Assembly (NCBI RefSeq): GCF_000237925.1
Contig: NC_031496.1
Location: 25,723,510-25,787,509, forward strand
Direction of reading: 5' to 3'
Source: Schistosoma mansoni
Lineage: Eukaryota > Platyhelminthes > Trematoda > Strigeidida > Schistosomatidae
DNA: 64,000 nt
Both the position numbers and the translations under genes were made by a program. Position 1 is the first letter of the stretch; every line of letters begins with the position of its first letter. Shown in pieces: positions 33,301 through 46,100 of the stretch. The notes below the pieces were generated by a model that worked only from the letters and a program-made list of their open reading frames with translations, was not told the origin of the DNA and made no database searches.

Positions 33301-36300
33301 GTGCACATGGGCTCCAGTATCCTGAGGGAACAAATGGCGTATGAATCAATCGTTGGTCACCGGCTACCATGTGACTGCAGCTCCTCACGATTCTCTACTG
33401 CCTAGTGGATCAGATATTTAGGTCAAAGACTCCGGGTGTGGTCCCCTAAGAAAACCACCTGCTTCGGTTTGGGCTCCTGGGCAGTATCACAGCCCTCACA
33501 CAAATGAAATGAGATTTGTGTGGCGCATATATATCTGGTGCCCCTTTGTACCAATATTTATGTGTTTAAATAAATAAATTAAAATAAATAAATTAGTGGA
33601 TAACTAACTAAAGGAGAAATTTCTTCACACTATTCAGTTTTTCGTCAAACGTATAAATGAAGTTTTTCACTATAATGGTTTTGTAAATGATTAAAATTAT
33701 ATATGTATATACCTGTCTTCATTCGTAGCAGATTAATTGAAATTATGAGAATAATGATAAAATTGAAACAAATGAATAGGAAAAATTAATGTGACAAAAT
33801 AGTTGATAAGGTAACTAATCTTAATGAAAGTTCATGTAATATATTTATTGAATTACATGAAAGATAAATAAATGTTAAGTAACTATTTTTTTATATTTAT
33901 GGAAAATCAATAATAATAATAGAAATTAAAAGAAAAAGAGAGAGAGAATATGTACATTTGTCAAACTAGTACAACTTATCACTTACTTACGCCTGTTACC
34001 CCTCGTCGAGGAGTATAGGCCGCTCACCAGCATTCTCCATACAACTCTGTCCTGGGCAATCCTTTCCAGTTCTTTCCAGTTGCTATTCATCCTTTTCATA
34101 TCTGCTTCTATTTCCCGGCGTAATGTGTTATTTGGCCTTCCTCTTTTCCGATTCCCTTCCGGATTCCTAGTTAGGGATTGCCTTGTAATGCACATTGGTG
34201 ATTTCCTTAACGTATGTCCGATCCACTTCCAACGTCTTTTCCTAATTTCCTCTTCATCTGAAAGCTGGTTTGTCCTCTCACATAAAACGCTGTTGCTGAT
34301 AGTATCCGGCCAGTGAATGTTGAGTGTTTTGCGTAGACAACTGTGTTATAAACGTAAGGATGCCGTCGCCAATTGTTATAAACGTAGAGGATACTAGTTA
34401 TAACTGGAGGGATTTCTTGTTATAACAGTCCTTTTACTTTTTACACGTATGTGGGACGTTAATTTGCCTTAGACGAATATCTACACTAGATTCCCACCCA
34501 GTGTCTATTCTACAGGACTTCAACACAACTCAGATCAAGAACACGAGATTAGCCTGACTATAACGTCAATATATTTCCACACCAAAATCCGACACAAGGA
34601 ACAGTCAATCAATAAGTGTCCATCAACAAGAAACAGTCAATACATAATAAGGATAGGGGAATATATATATAACACATAACACCTGTCATCCTATCTAATG
34701 TCTGACTCATCAAGACAACCAATCACTGTCATTCTCGCCCACACATCAAACTGTTTATAAATACTTGTACCTTTTTGACGATGGATGTAGTAGATCTCCA
34801 CGTTTCAGCTCCGTACAGTAGAACTGTCTTGACGTTCATATTGAAGATTCTCACTTTGAAGTTAGTTGACAGTTGTTTTGAGTTCCATATGTTCTTCAAT
34901 TGTAGGAAGGCTGTCCTTGCTTAGTCAATCCTCGCCTTTACATCTGCATCCGATCCTCCTTGTTTATCAACGATGCTTCCCAGGTACGTGAATGTTTCCA
35001 CTGCTTCCAGAGTTTCGCCATGAAGTGTGATTGGGTTGATGTTCTCCGTGTTGTATTTGAGAATCTTGCTTTTCCCTTTGTGTATGTTGAGGCCTATTGA
35101 TGCGGAGGCTGCTGCTACATTTGTTGTCTTCGTTTGTATTTGTTCGTGTGTATGAGAAAGGAGGGCCAGGTCATCTTAATGGGTTTTCGGATTTGATTAA
35201 GTTGGAATAAACGAATAAATATAATTGTTTTGAATAAACTGTTTATTACATGGAAGCATATATAAAGATAATATCATGTTGTGATTGATTGATTTGCTAA
35301 ACTTTCAACAGTTAACTAATGATAAAATAATATGAGACTTGAAATGATCTCTGATATAATTTAATTCAAAGTTTATGGAGAAATTCACTTTGGGTCAATT
35401 TCAGAAACTTATCGGTTTTAATTTCAGTTTCAAGTTTAACTTTCAATATACTCCGGTGATTGATCATTTTCAACTAAATGTATTGATTATATCATCTATA
35501 CAACTAGATTTAACTCTCTCAAAAAGAAAATTGTCACTATCATATACACAGTTCACTATCTAATAATTGGCTGCGATTTGATTAAGCAAGCTGAAAGTAT
35601 AATCTATTTTTTTAAAATTGCATCATAGAAAGTAGATAGCAAATTGCGCTTGAAATGGGACATCTTTTTTTTTTAAACAACTAAAAATATACAGCTTTTC
35701 GAAAAAGCAATTCTGGCATTTACTATAGCAAACTTGATATAACATCGTTGAAAATTTTTAGTTCTTTTCCTATTCCTATTACGATTCCTAATCTTTTCTA
35801 TAATCTAATGACGTTTCTATAACTTTCAGTTTGTCTAATTTGTCAACGCTGATGAAGCAATTTATGACGCTATTGTTGTATGTCAAACACAAGGAGAGTT
35901 TTATAGCATGTGTATACACTCTGTCTTGTTTTTGTTCTCGAAATGGAAGATGAGTTTCTTCCAATAAACAGATTTAGCATGAGTCTGAAGTGTAGTGGTA
36001 ATGATTTACGTACTGTACGTTTGTATGGATGACAAAATGTGTTAATCATCACTATCGTACACACTCTGATTTATCATAAATTGTGTAATAAATAAAAATC
36101 CAGAACAAATTATAACCTACATGAACCACTGTACAATAACAAACTAATCGACGATGTGGTTCCACTAATTCAAATGGATTGTTCGTGAATAAGGATTCAT
36201 TATCAATGTCATCAATATTTAAAATTTTAACTTCTTGCAAATTTCTTATTGCTTTAGATATGTGTCGGACAATTGTTGTTTGATCTGAACCTGGTTCCAA

Positions 36301-39300
36301 TGGTCTAACTTTAATACGATGAAATATTTCAGTTAATGTACGATTTGAGAATACATGTTTTATATCAAAAGATTTGTTATTATTAATATTATTTTCATTG
36401 TCCAGAATGGATTCAGTATTAATTGTTAACATGTTGCCACTTTCATCAACCACATCATTATGATTTGCAATCTTTGACTTTGATTTAGCCATAAAAGATG
36501 GTGAAGGTGATGAGGATGGTTGATTTAATAATAGATCTAGAGAGAGCAGAAAAAAGAGACAAAACATGGAGAACTTTGAAGGTAACAAGGAAAATCAAAG
36601 ATATCAATAAACGGAGAATACACTTTATCGAACAACATAAATTCATTATGTTTTAAGACTTTTTATTAGATGTGAATGGCCTATAGTTACAATTAATTAT
36701 GTCATTGTAAACTAAGTATTACACAATGTAATCCATGACATTTAGTTAGTAACAACGGAAATAAGAAAAAGAAACAACATATTTCACATATTTAAGATTG
36801 GTTAGTACTTTTGATATGTTGAAAATGAAATCATGCAAAGAGTTGACAGAAGCTATAGATACTAATAAAAAGACAAGAAATAAAAACAAACTGTTAACAA
36901 ATGAGCGATAAATCAAGGCATCTAGATGATGTAAATTTAAATTTAACGACGTGAGTGAATGTTAATGGAATTATTTAAAGTTTAAGTTGCATGTTTTTAA
37001 GTAATTTAAGTACATTGAAAGTTATATCGATATGTAAAACTTTACAACTTCATACATAAAGAAATCTGCAGCTTGATCGATAGGTTCTTGAAGAACACAG
37101 GTATGTTATGCTGAAAAGGACCAACTAACAAGAAACTTAGGTAGGACCGGGAAATTTAATGATTACCTTCAGCTAACTAAGATAAGATCTGTTTAATAAT
37201 GTGTAAGAAATTACAACGGTTAATATATTGTATCTTAAATGTGGTGTCAAAAGAATAAATTATATTGTAGGGCCAGTGATCTGTCACTGAGCGCTAGACA
37301 AATCGTCTATCAAGCTGAATCGTTCCTTCGTTAGACAATAGATCACCGAACCTTGAATAGCTTGCCGAATATATTTAAGTTCAGAGATGACTAATGCAGA
37401 TTAATCAATCGTATATCATGGACTAGTGAATACGGTGATGGCTCCTATAATATATTTCTTTAATAAGGTTATGTTTGTTCTATTCAGTCATCAAAGCAGT
37501 CACAGTACCTGTTACAACGACGGAGTAACTCATGCTTGGTATTGACATCGAAGTATGACTTCGACATAAGCCAGGAGGTCACATCATTTTCATTCAACTT
37601 GAGTGCACCGACCATCGACACAGATCACTTACATTATCATCGTACACAGGTGAAACCGACGACTGACGTTATCTAAAACGTTTAGATTGTTCAATAAATG
37701 TGTTACATCCAATAGTTTTGGCTGTTTGTGGTTTGTTTAGCCAGTTGACTGCTGGCTATTGGAGTGCATATTTTGCTAAAAATTTCACTTTAAACGCCTT
37801 GAGTCACTCGCGACTGTGAGCTATGAACAAATGCGTAAACTTGATTAACATGCTGGATGGAAAATACAAACGTAATCAACTGTTGGGGTTTGAATTGAAA
37901 TCTTGAATAAAAGATACTCTAATTTTCAGTCCTTACTTACTAAATAGAGCGAAAAATAGATGAAATTCTGGTACACAAAATAGTTAGTGGATAGTGAAAA
38001 TGTTGCGAATAACGTCAGTCGAGCTAACTTACAAATATCACTTCTCAACAATACTGAGTTATATGTGCCGACCAGTGATCTATTTATCAAATTTACCTTT
38101 TAGGAAAGTTAGGGAGACTTTTTTCATTCATTGTTATAAGTAGTATTCATAATCTGTTTGAATAGAACAATATGATAAGGGGATGTACATAATACATTTA
38201 TTGCTATCATAAACATTAGGTTGAAGACTAGACAAGCATAACATCGCTTACTAAATAGTAATCAAATTAGATCATCGAGGAGGTAGGTCACGATCTGAAT
38301 AATTCAATAGTAACGTTTCAAACAGTAAAAATGTGTAACGCCGTTTCAAATAGAACAGGAAGCATCAGTTATCTCAAAGATGATAGATACCTCTAGTTGA
38401 TGAGTGGCAATGATTAAGAAATCTAAGCTTAAAGTTTCCTTTTAAATACACCACTAGAATACAAATCAATAAAATTAGTTAAATAAACAAATGATCCTGG
38501 TAATTAGTTCCATTTACAATCATGAATAATAGGACAAAAAAAGAGAATAATTTGGAAATTATGAGCCATGTCTTGAAATAAATCTCAATATATCTTATTA
38601 TGATAATTGCTTGTCCATTATTAAGTCAATACCGATTAGTTATTGATCGAAAATGAAACACATTAGCTGGATACAGTTTAATGCCGAAGTATATGAAAAT
38701 TTATAAATGGAAAACATTAAGCTTGAACAATAAACTTAATTTATAGAGTTGAGATCATGAGTCACTTGCTAAAATTAATTACTTCCCATGTAAAAAGTTA
38801 CGATTATAAATTATTTAGATACAATAAACTTTATAAAACGTTTTAGAAAGCTCTTTACTCTTATAATAAACTTGTAGGTGATTGGTGTCAGATGCAAAAA
38901 GAAAATAATAAAGCAACAACTGAACAAATGTTACATTTTTCTTAAATGAAGAAGTTTACTAGAAGTAGTACAGGTTGATTTTTCCTTAAAATGGTTAGAA
39001 CTATGAAATAGGTGGTGTAGGATAGGGTTTAGCTCCTGAGCCAATTAATAGAACATACAGTAAGATTTCCACAATTACTTTGATGAATCGATATAGCAGT
39101 TGAATATTGTCTGTGTATTTATAAAGTTTTTCACAAGTTCATCTCATTTTCAATAACTTTTGATAAATATATTAGTTACTTATCCCCGTTGTTTACTTGG
39201 ATAACTTTAAAGGGACATTACTTATGATCTAAATGTCTTGCCATTTCAGAGTTAATCGTCTTGTTATAAGACTACATGATTTTTATTCCACAAATTGAGC

Positions 39301-42300
39301 ATATCTTTATGAACATTAATTATTTAATTCAACTAACACAGATTTCAATTGATTTCATTGTAATATCTTAACTTCAGTGATTACTTTGTATTGAAATGTT
39401 TTCTGTTTACAATATGAACTGATAGCCTCTTTTTTAAAGATTTATTATGCTTAAGTTTGAGAATAAAAGATGACACGTCAGTAGAACGAAATGGATTTCG
39501 TTTTGTCTAGAAATACTGATTTAGATATGTTTTCGAAGCAATCAAATTGGTTATAGTCATAACTATTTGCATTACCCCATAATGAGCAAACAAGTAATGA
39601 TCAGTTTTTTTAGTTTTACACCACGGATTGACTCAATTATGTATCTGTTGAAAACTAGAAAGTTTTCGACAGATGGATCATTTTACCATAGGACTTCTCA
39701 GAAATATGTGTCTAAAACAATATTGGTATTTAAACGTAGGACCTTCAAATCTCACTCAGAGCGCTTGACTTTGAGACTGCGGAGTTAGCATAATCCTTTT
39801 TTCTCAAAGCATATTCTCGAAGTTGAGTATTTCTCATTATTACGTCTACCGTGATTCATCTGTTTAACTTCATCTCGTAGTGCTAATGTAGGACGACAAA
39901 TTTAGCTGACATAAATTTGTCTATATATATATATATAATTCAAAGAGTGGATTTTCACTATTTAGATCCATAATATGTGGCGAGCATATCTTATTTTAAA
40001 TCAAAACATCATTGCCTTTCGATTCATTTTGTAATGGTCTTTGAAATCTTCCGACTGAAGTTTAGAACTTTAATTGATCAGTCTCTAGGTTCGAGTCCCG
40101 GAGTAAACATCAACTCTGGGACGCAGGTACATCTAGCTGACCAGGCCCGAATAGAACGAAACACGCGTCCTGAATTCCACTGTCAGAAACCATCCATCTC
40201 TGCTTACAATAATTACCTTTGGTTTTTAAAGAAAATTTGTTTCATTTTCGACATTTAGGAGTATTATTATCAGTCTTGATTTTCATTAGTTATTATAACG
40301 AATTCAAATTACAATCGTCACTGAATAATTAAAAAAAAGGTGAATAATGGAGACACAAGTTGTATGATCATTTTCGAAATTATTCTTTCCTTATTATACT
40401 TAAAATACATATGTATATGTATATTTGAAAATAATTTCCATCAATTAGAAAACCGTTTATCAAAGAAACTATTCTATTCCGGTCAGAGAGAAATCAACAA
40501 AGTGTACCACTCACAACTCTACTAAGCTGGGAATTTTAGTTTTCATATTAAGGAAAAATATTTATATGTGACTAATTTGAAATCAAACAGTTTAGGACAT
40601 TTTATTGCAAGTTTAATCGATTGGTAACCATTTTATTGTTGACTTACTGCACCATAATGCATTAAAATTTACCCGACAAACCTCTGGGTATATGGATGTA
40701 TTAAGTGGATAAAAATAAAGAGAATTTATCGAAAGAACGTTTTCTTTTCGATGAAATCATTTACTTAAGCTATACATTCGTATTGATATTTGTTTGATAA
40801 ATATATGAGTCTAAAGGAGAATGGGAAGAGATTGTGTCATAAAGTGATCCGAGACTTGATATTACCAAAATAAGATTGCGTAATGATTGAAAACGTGATG
40901 AAGAGTGGGGGTATGAAAAACGTTTATGGGTCAGAAATATGGGAGGTAATTATTTACCTAACAGATCAGAAGAACAAAAAAAAACGTTAAGGTTATAAAA
41001 ATCACTGAATAATAGTCATGAAAGACTGTTAGAGGATAATAATAACTGACAGTTTTTCATAACGATACATATATTTACAGATAAATTATACTTACCATGT
41101 ACATTTTTTATAAATTGACTGACATTCTGTTTGCCTAAACTTGATTTTGCTGCATTTACATTATGAAGACTGGTTTGCAGTAAGAGAATAGCGTAAAATA
41201 TTAATGATAACTGATCCGGAGAGATAGGGGGAGCTGGTAAAGACTTTAATTGATGGTCATTAGTACTGGAAAAGATATCCGACGAATTAACAGATGTTGA
41301 ACACCATCGAACTGTGTGATAATATTCAGTGACACATTGTAATAATCTATCTATTTCTTGAGATTCCACCTACACAAGATTGGTAAAAGAAAACAATAGA
41401 TTATTTCGGTTTCATACTTTCCTTGATGTTGTCTATGCGAAAACTCAGGTTTTTGACTAACAAAATATGATGCATTCAAACATTAAAAACATTTCGAACC
41501 GGTTAATACTTCAGTTTCTTTGAAAACAATACAAGTGAAGAGTAACAAATAGTCATCTTCAACAGTTATATATTTTCATAGTTGAAACAAAGGGTCGATA
41601 TAAGCTAGACCGCCATTGAAAACCTGGATGCATTGGACGTCTGTTTCGTCCTACTACGTGACTCTTCAGCGATGCGCATCCGTGGTTCAGGGCGAGGGAC
41701 TTGAACCACGGACCCTCGATCTCGCTCGTGAATGCTTGACCTCCAGATCACTGACACGGCATATAACGAAGTTAATGCCTAACTTTAATCAGTTCACGAT
41801 CTTGCGCAACCGACCATGCATTGTCTGAGGTGGGTAATTGTCTCATACCCAACACAGATTGCACTCCACTGGTCACGGCTTCTCGCTTGAGCTCCAGCAG
41901 TTACATCTTGAAGCTAGTCACTGGTGAACACATGATTGTTATTAGTATGGGGGTTTGTGTGGATTGCAGTACTTTAAAAGTCATATATTTTTTAAAGTAC
42001 GCGATTAAGATCCTTTTTATTATGAAGAATGAAAGCAAAAGGTTTTGGTTGACAGTAACTGTATACATAATTGGTCAACACAATCATAACGTAATAACTT
42101 TAGATACAGAAAATTCTTGAGAGTCAGTTACAGTTAGATAGTTAACTTTACAATTGGTTGATTATTGAGTAGTGATCAATGTCAAGCCTGTCTAATCCTT
42201 TAATGGTGACTAAATCCTGTCAATGAAGCTACGTGATCACAATGGTCGGATGATATGTGATATTACGAGGGTTTGAATATTACAGAGAGCATGAGTTACC

Positions 42301-43092
42301 AAAAGGATTCCAGGTAGGCCATATTGATAAGTGCCGACAATTATCTTTGACCATCTGACATAGTTAAATACATTGTAGTTTCAGACTTCTCATTTATAAA
42401 TAAAAGACATAAACCCATAGAGAAACACTTCGTGGATGTAATAAATAGATTTCAGGCAAATTTTTTCCCCGAAAATTCCATAATGTTTTAATTAATTTTA
42501 ATAACTAATTGTACTTTTTGTGAATAATTAAATAAACCATGATACTTTGGAAACTATAAATAATCAAAAGAAAAAAAGAGTTAAAATAATAATAATAATT
42601 TTTTTTTAAAGAAAAACCGAAATGAAGAAACATTAGGAAAGATTACTTCATAAAAGATCAAAAGGAATTGCGATGTAGATAAGAGTTAACATATTCAGTG
42701 ACTATCATTTAATAAGATAATATAATTGCACATTATAGATAATAAAAATTAAATTTTTTTTTTAAGAAATATCATTTATTGTCCAAAAACTTAATTGCAT
42801 AGCTATTAATGCCAAGTTCCACAATGTCGACTAATTATCTTGATGAAATTTGTACTACATTTAATTTAATGATACTAGCTACATTATGATAATACATATT
42901 GATATTAATAGTTTGTAAAGAGTTAGTAAGTAACAATTCATATGAAATAAAACTAAGCTGTTTTGTTAATAAAATTGCTGTTTCTGATTATAGCAAAACT
43001 CAATTATCATATTTGCAAGCACGGGTTTTGACGCAAATATGAGTACTATTACCTAAATGTAGTACCACATTGAACACGTTGAACATATTTAC

Positions 43093-43128
<36 letters not shown>

Positions 43129-46100
43129 CAATTGAGTGGAACTCTTCACTATACATCAACTTCCTTGAATATGAGAAAGTACTTTACAGTGTGGATATGA
43201 GAACTATGGGGTTCCTGAGAAAATTGTCAACATCATACGAAGTTCATACGACGGACTACACTGCAAAGTCGTGCATGATGGACAGCTGACAGACTCATCT
43301 GAAGTAAGGACTGGAGTCAGACAAGGCTGTTTACTCTCCCCCCTCCCTTTTTCTTCTCGTGATTGACTGGATTATTAAGACCTAGACATCTGAGGGAAAG
43401 TACGGAATACAATGGACAGCTCGGAATCAATTAGAAGATTTGGACTTCGCAGATGGCCTGGTCCTTCTATCTCATACACACGAACAAATGCAGATGAGGA
43501 CAGCTAGTGTACCAGAAGCTTCTGCATCAGTAGGCCACGACGTACATAAGGGAAAAGAAAGATCCTCAAATACAACACAGAGAACACCAACACAATCACA
43601 TTTGATGGAGAAACTCTGGAAGATATGGAGTCTTTCACGTACGTGAGCAGCATCATCGATGAACGTGGAGGATCCGACACAGACGTAAAGGCGAGGATTG
43701 GCAAAGCAACGAAAACATTTCTACAGTTCAAAAACATATGGAACTCAAAAAACTGTCAACCAATATTAAAGTCAGAATCTCCAATACGAACGTCAAGACA
43801 GCTCAACTGTACGGAGCTGAAAATCCGAGAAGTACCGCAAACATCATCAAAAGTGTTTATAAACAACTGTCTACAGAATATATCGTTTGTCCGTTGGCTG
43901 GATACCATCAGCAAAAGCTTACTGTGAGAGAACAAGCCAACTTCCAGCTGAGAAGGAAATTAGGAAAAGACGTTAGAAGTGGATAGAACACACATTGAGG
44001 AAGTCAACAAACTGCATCACAAAGTAAGCGCTAACTTGGAATCCTGAAAGGAAACGAAAAAAGAGGAAGGCCAAAGAACACATTGCGGCGAGATTTGGAA
44101 GCAAACATGAAAAGGATGAATAATAACTGGAAATGATTGTCCGGAACAGAGTCGGATTGAGAATTCTATGCTTCTCCATGAGGGGTAACAGGCGTAAGTA
44201 AGTTCTAGAGTTACTGTCGTTCTCAAGTCCAGATAAAGGATGAGGGTTGGTCATGGGGTTAGTAACCGAATCTCGTGGAAAAAAACCTTGCTAAGAAAAT
44301 GTTAGCCAGGAAAAAATCCGAAAAGTTGTGAGAAATATCAGTTTTAATTATTCCTAATTTTTCACTGGCCTATTGTTGACCCTCACCTCAGTTATACATG
44401 CAAAACAATAAACAAAATGAATCAAACACAAATTATGTCCTCGATTCTTTTATTTTAACACAATTTACTGCTATCTGAATGAACTAGAATCTATTATTGC
44501 AATGAGTTGTGGAGATTGTTAAAATCCATTAGAATTATGAACCGAACTAAGTTTGATCACCATTAAAACTCCTCAGCAGTGGGCATCCACAACCAAACAA
44601 GCATTGACCAATGGAACCAATCTATGTCAGGTATGAGACAATTACTCACAAAAGACAATGGAAGATGGACGCGCTGTCGTAGACTGATTAAGATTAGACA
44701 TTAACATCGTTGGATTTCAACTCAGAGATCCCGAAGTTAAGCGTTCTCACGCGAGATCAAACGTCCTGCGTTCGACTCCAGTGTGAGGGGTTGTGGGTGC
44801 TCATTGCTGAAAAGACTCATACTCGAAAGAAACGGCCGTTTAGTGCATTCAGGTTTTCAATAGTGACCAAACTTGGATCGGTTCATAATTTTAATTAAGT
44901 CTATTGATTGGTTAGCTAGCGATTTATCACCTTGTATTTATTATATAAAGAGGAAATGATATTGATAAAATCATTACAAGGTTAACGATAATCATTTTCC
45001 TGTTTACCGTTTGAATAAATTCAGTTCACCCACAATAATATCATAAACAATATGATAACTATTGAGCAAAAAAAGCTAATGAATCAAACGTAAACAATCA
45101 TGAATTTAATGAGACAAGACAGTTTATTAGTAAAATTTAATAAGTTTACTGCATGGTCAACACAGCTCCTTCTACACCCACATCCACCTACATACACAGA
45201 TGCAAATTTACATCTTCATTGAAAAATTGAGGATGGGATCAGTATAGAACATGAATTACCACCTAATTTTTTCATACACAATATTCTATCATCAATACTG
45301 AAAAAATCAATTGGTTGTTAACAGTAAAATGAGCAAGAACTAAATAATAACAAGAAAAAAAAACTATGTACATAATGACAGTAGGATAAGTAAGTGTTTT
45401 GGAGAAAACCTTTCAGGTTATATAGTTCTTCCTCAAAATAATAACGTGATGAACGAATTATTCCTCTTTTTTTTAAATATTCATTTGGCATATAGAAAAA
45501 CTGATGTAGAGAATTAGAAGATTACTTATAAGTAGATGAAATAGATTAGAAATTAGGTCAAGAGAAAAAAGAGATTAATTCTCTTTTTTTTTTCTACATA
45601 TATAATACAGTAAATTTATTTAATGAAGAAATTCTGAAAATGAAAAACTGATTGGGTGATCTATGTCATTATTTAGAATGAGAGAAACAAATAGTTTTTT
45701 TTTTAGAATAATGCATGGACGTTGAATAAGTTGGTGAGATATAAACCAGTGACTGATTTGATTGATAATTTAGCGCTTTACAATTAAACGTATACGAAAT
45801 GGATTTTTATTGTTAATTTACTCATTAATGCCTAGTGTGCTCAAATGGGATATGAATGAAAGAAACTAAATCATTTGAACTTAATCATATGAGATATTTA
45901 ATTAGTTCTTTATATTATCATACTAATTCAGCTGAACTGGGAATATTAAGTAACTGTTGGCTTTCAGTTAAAGGAATATCAAAACGATGGCGAATTAAAG
46001 ATATTCCAATAATCTCAGATACTGAGAGAAATTGAAGGTTATCATTCATTCAAGATGATAAATTATTATTACACATAAGGAAATACGATCATTAATTTGT

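Larger units (their letters stand above)
30978..36120 (-). other. IQSEC intron
   Basis: GTAGGT donor at 36120, AAAG acceptor at 30978. It holds a decayed SINE, a PLE fragment, an (AAATA)n-tailed repeat and an RTE copy with a nested solo LTR. 31331-32044, 33591-33979 and 35179-36120 show nothing recognisable apart from a SINE tail at 32735-32775. Confidence 0.8.
36537..41095 (-). other. IQSEC intron
   Basis: GTAAGTATAA donor at 41095, CTCTAG acceptor at 36537. It holds a truncated Sm-alpha copy (40070-40212) and a very old SINE (39620-39790). A less AT-rich block at about 37262-37735 has an AATAAA near its end but no confirmed boundaries. 37736-39619 and 40213-41095 show nothing. Confidence 0.75.

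Noticed and set aside
37262-37735. Possible solo LTR (starts near TGTAGGGCCAG, AATAAA near 37692)
   Set aside because: No convincing end motif or flanking duplication, and no second copy in the window.
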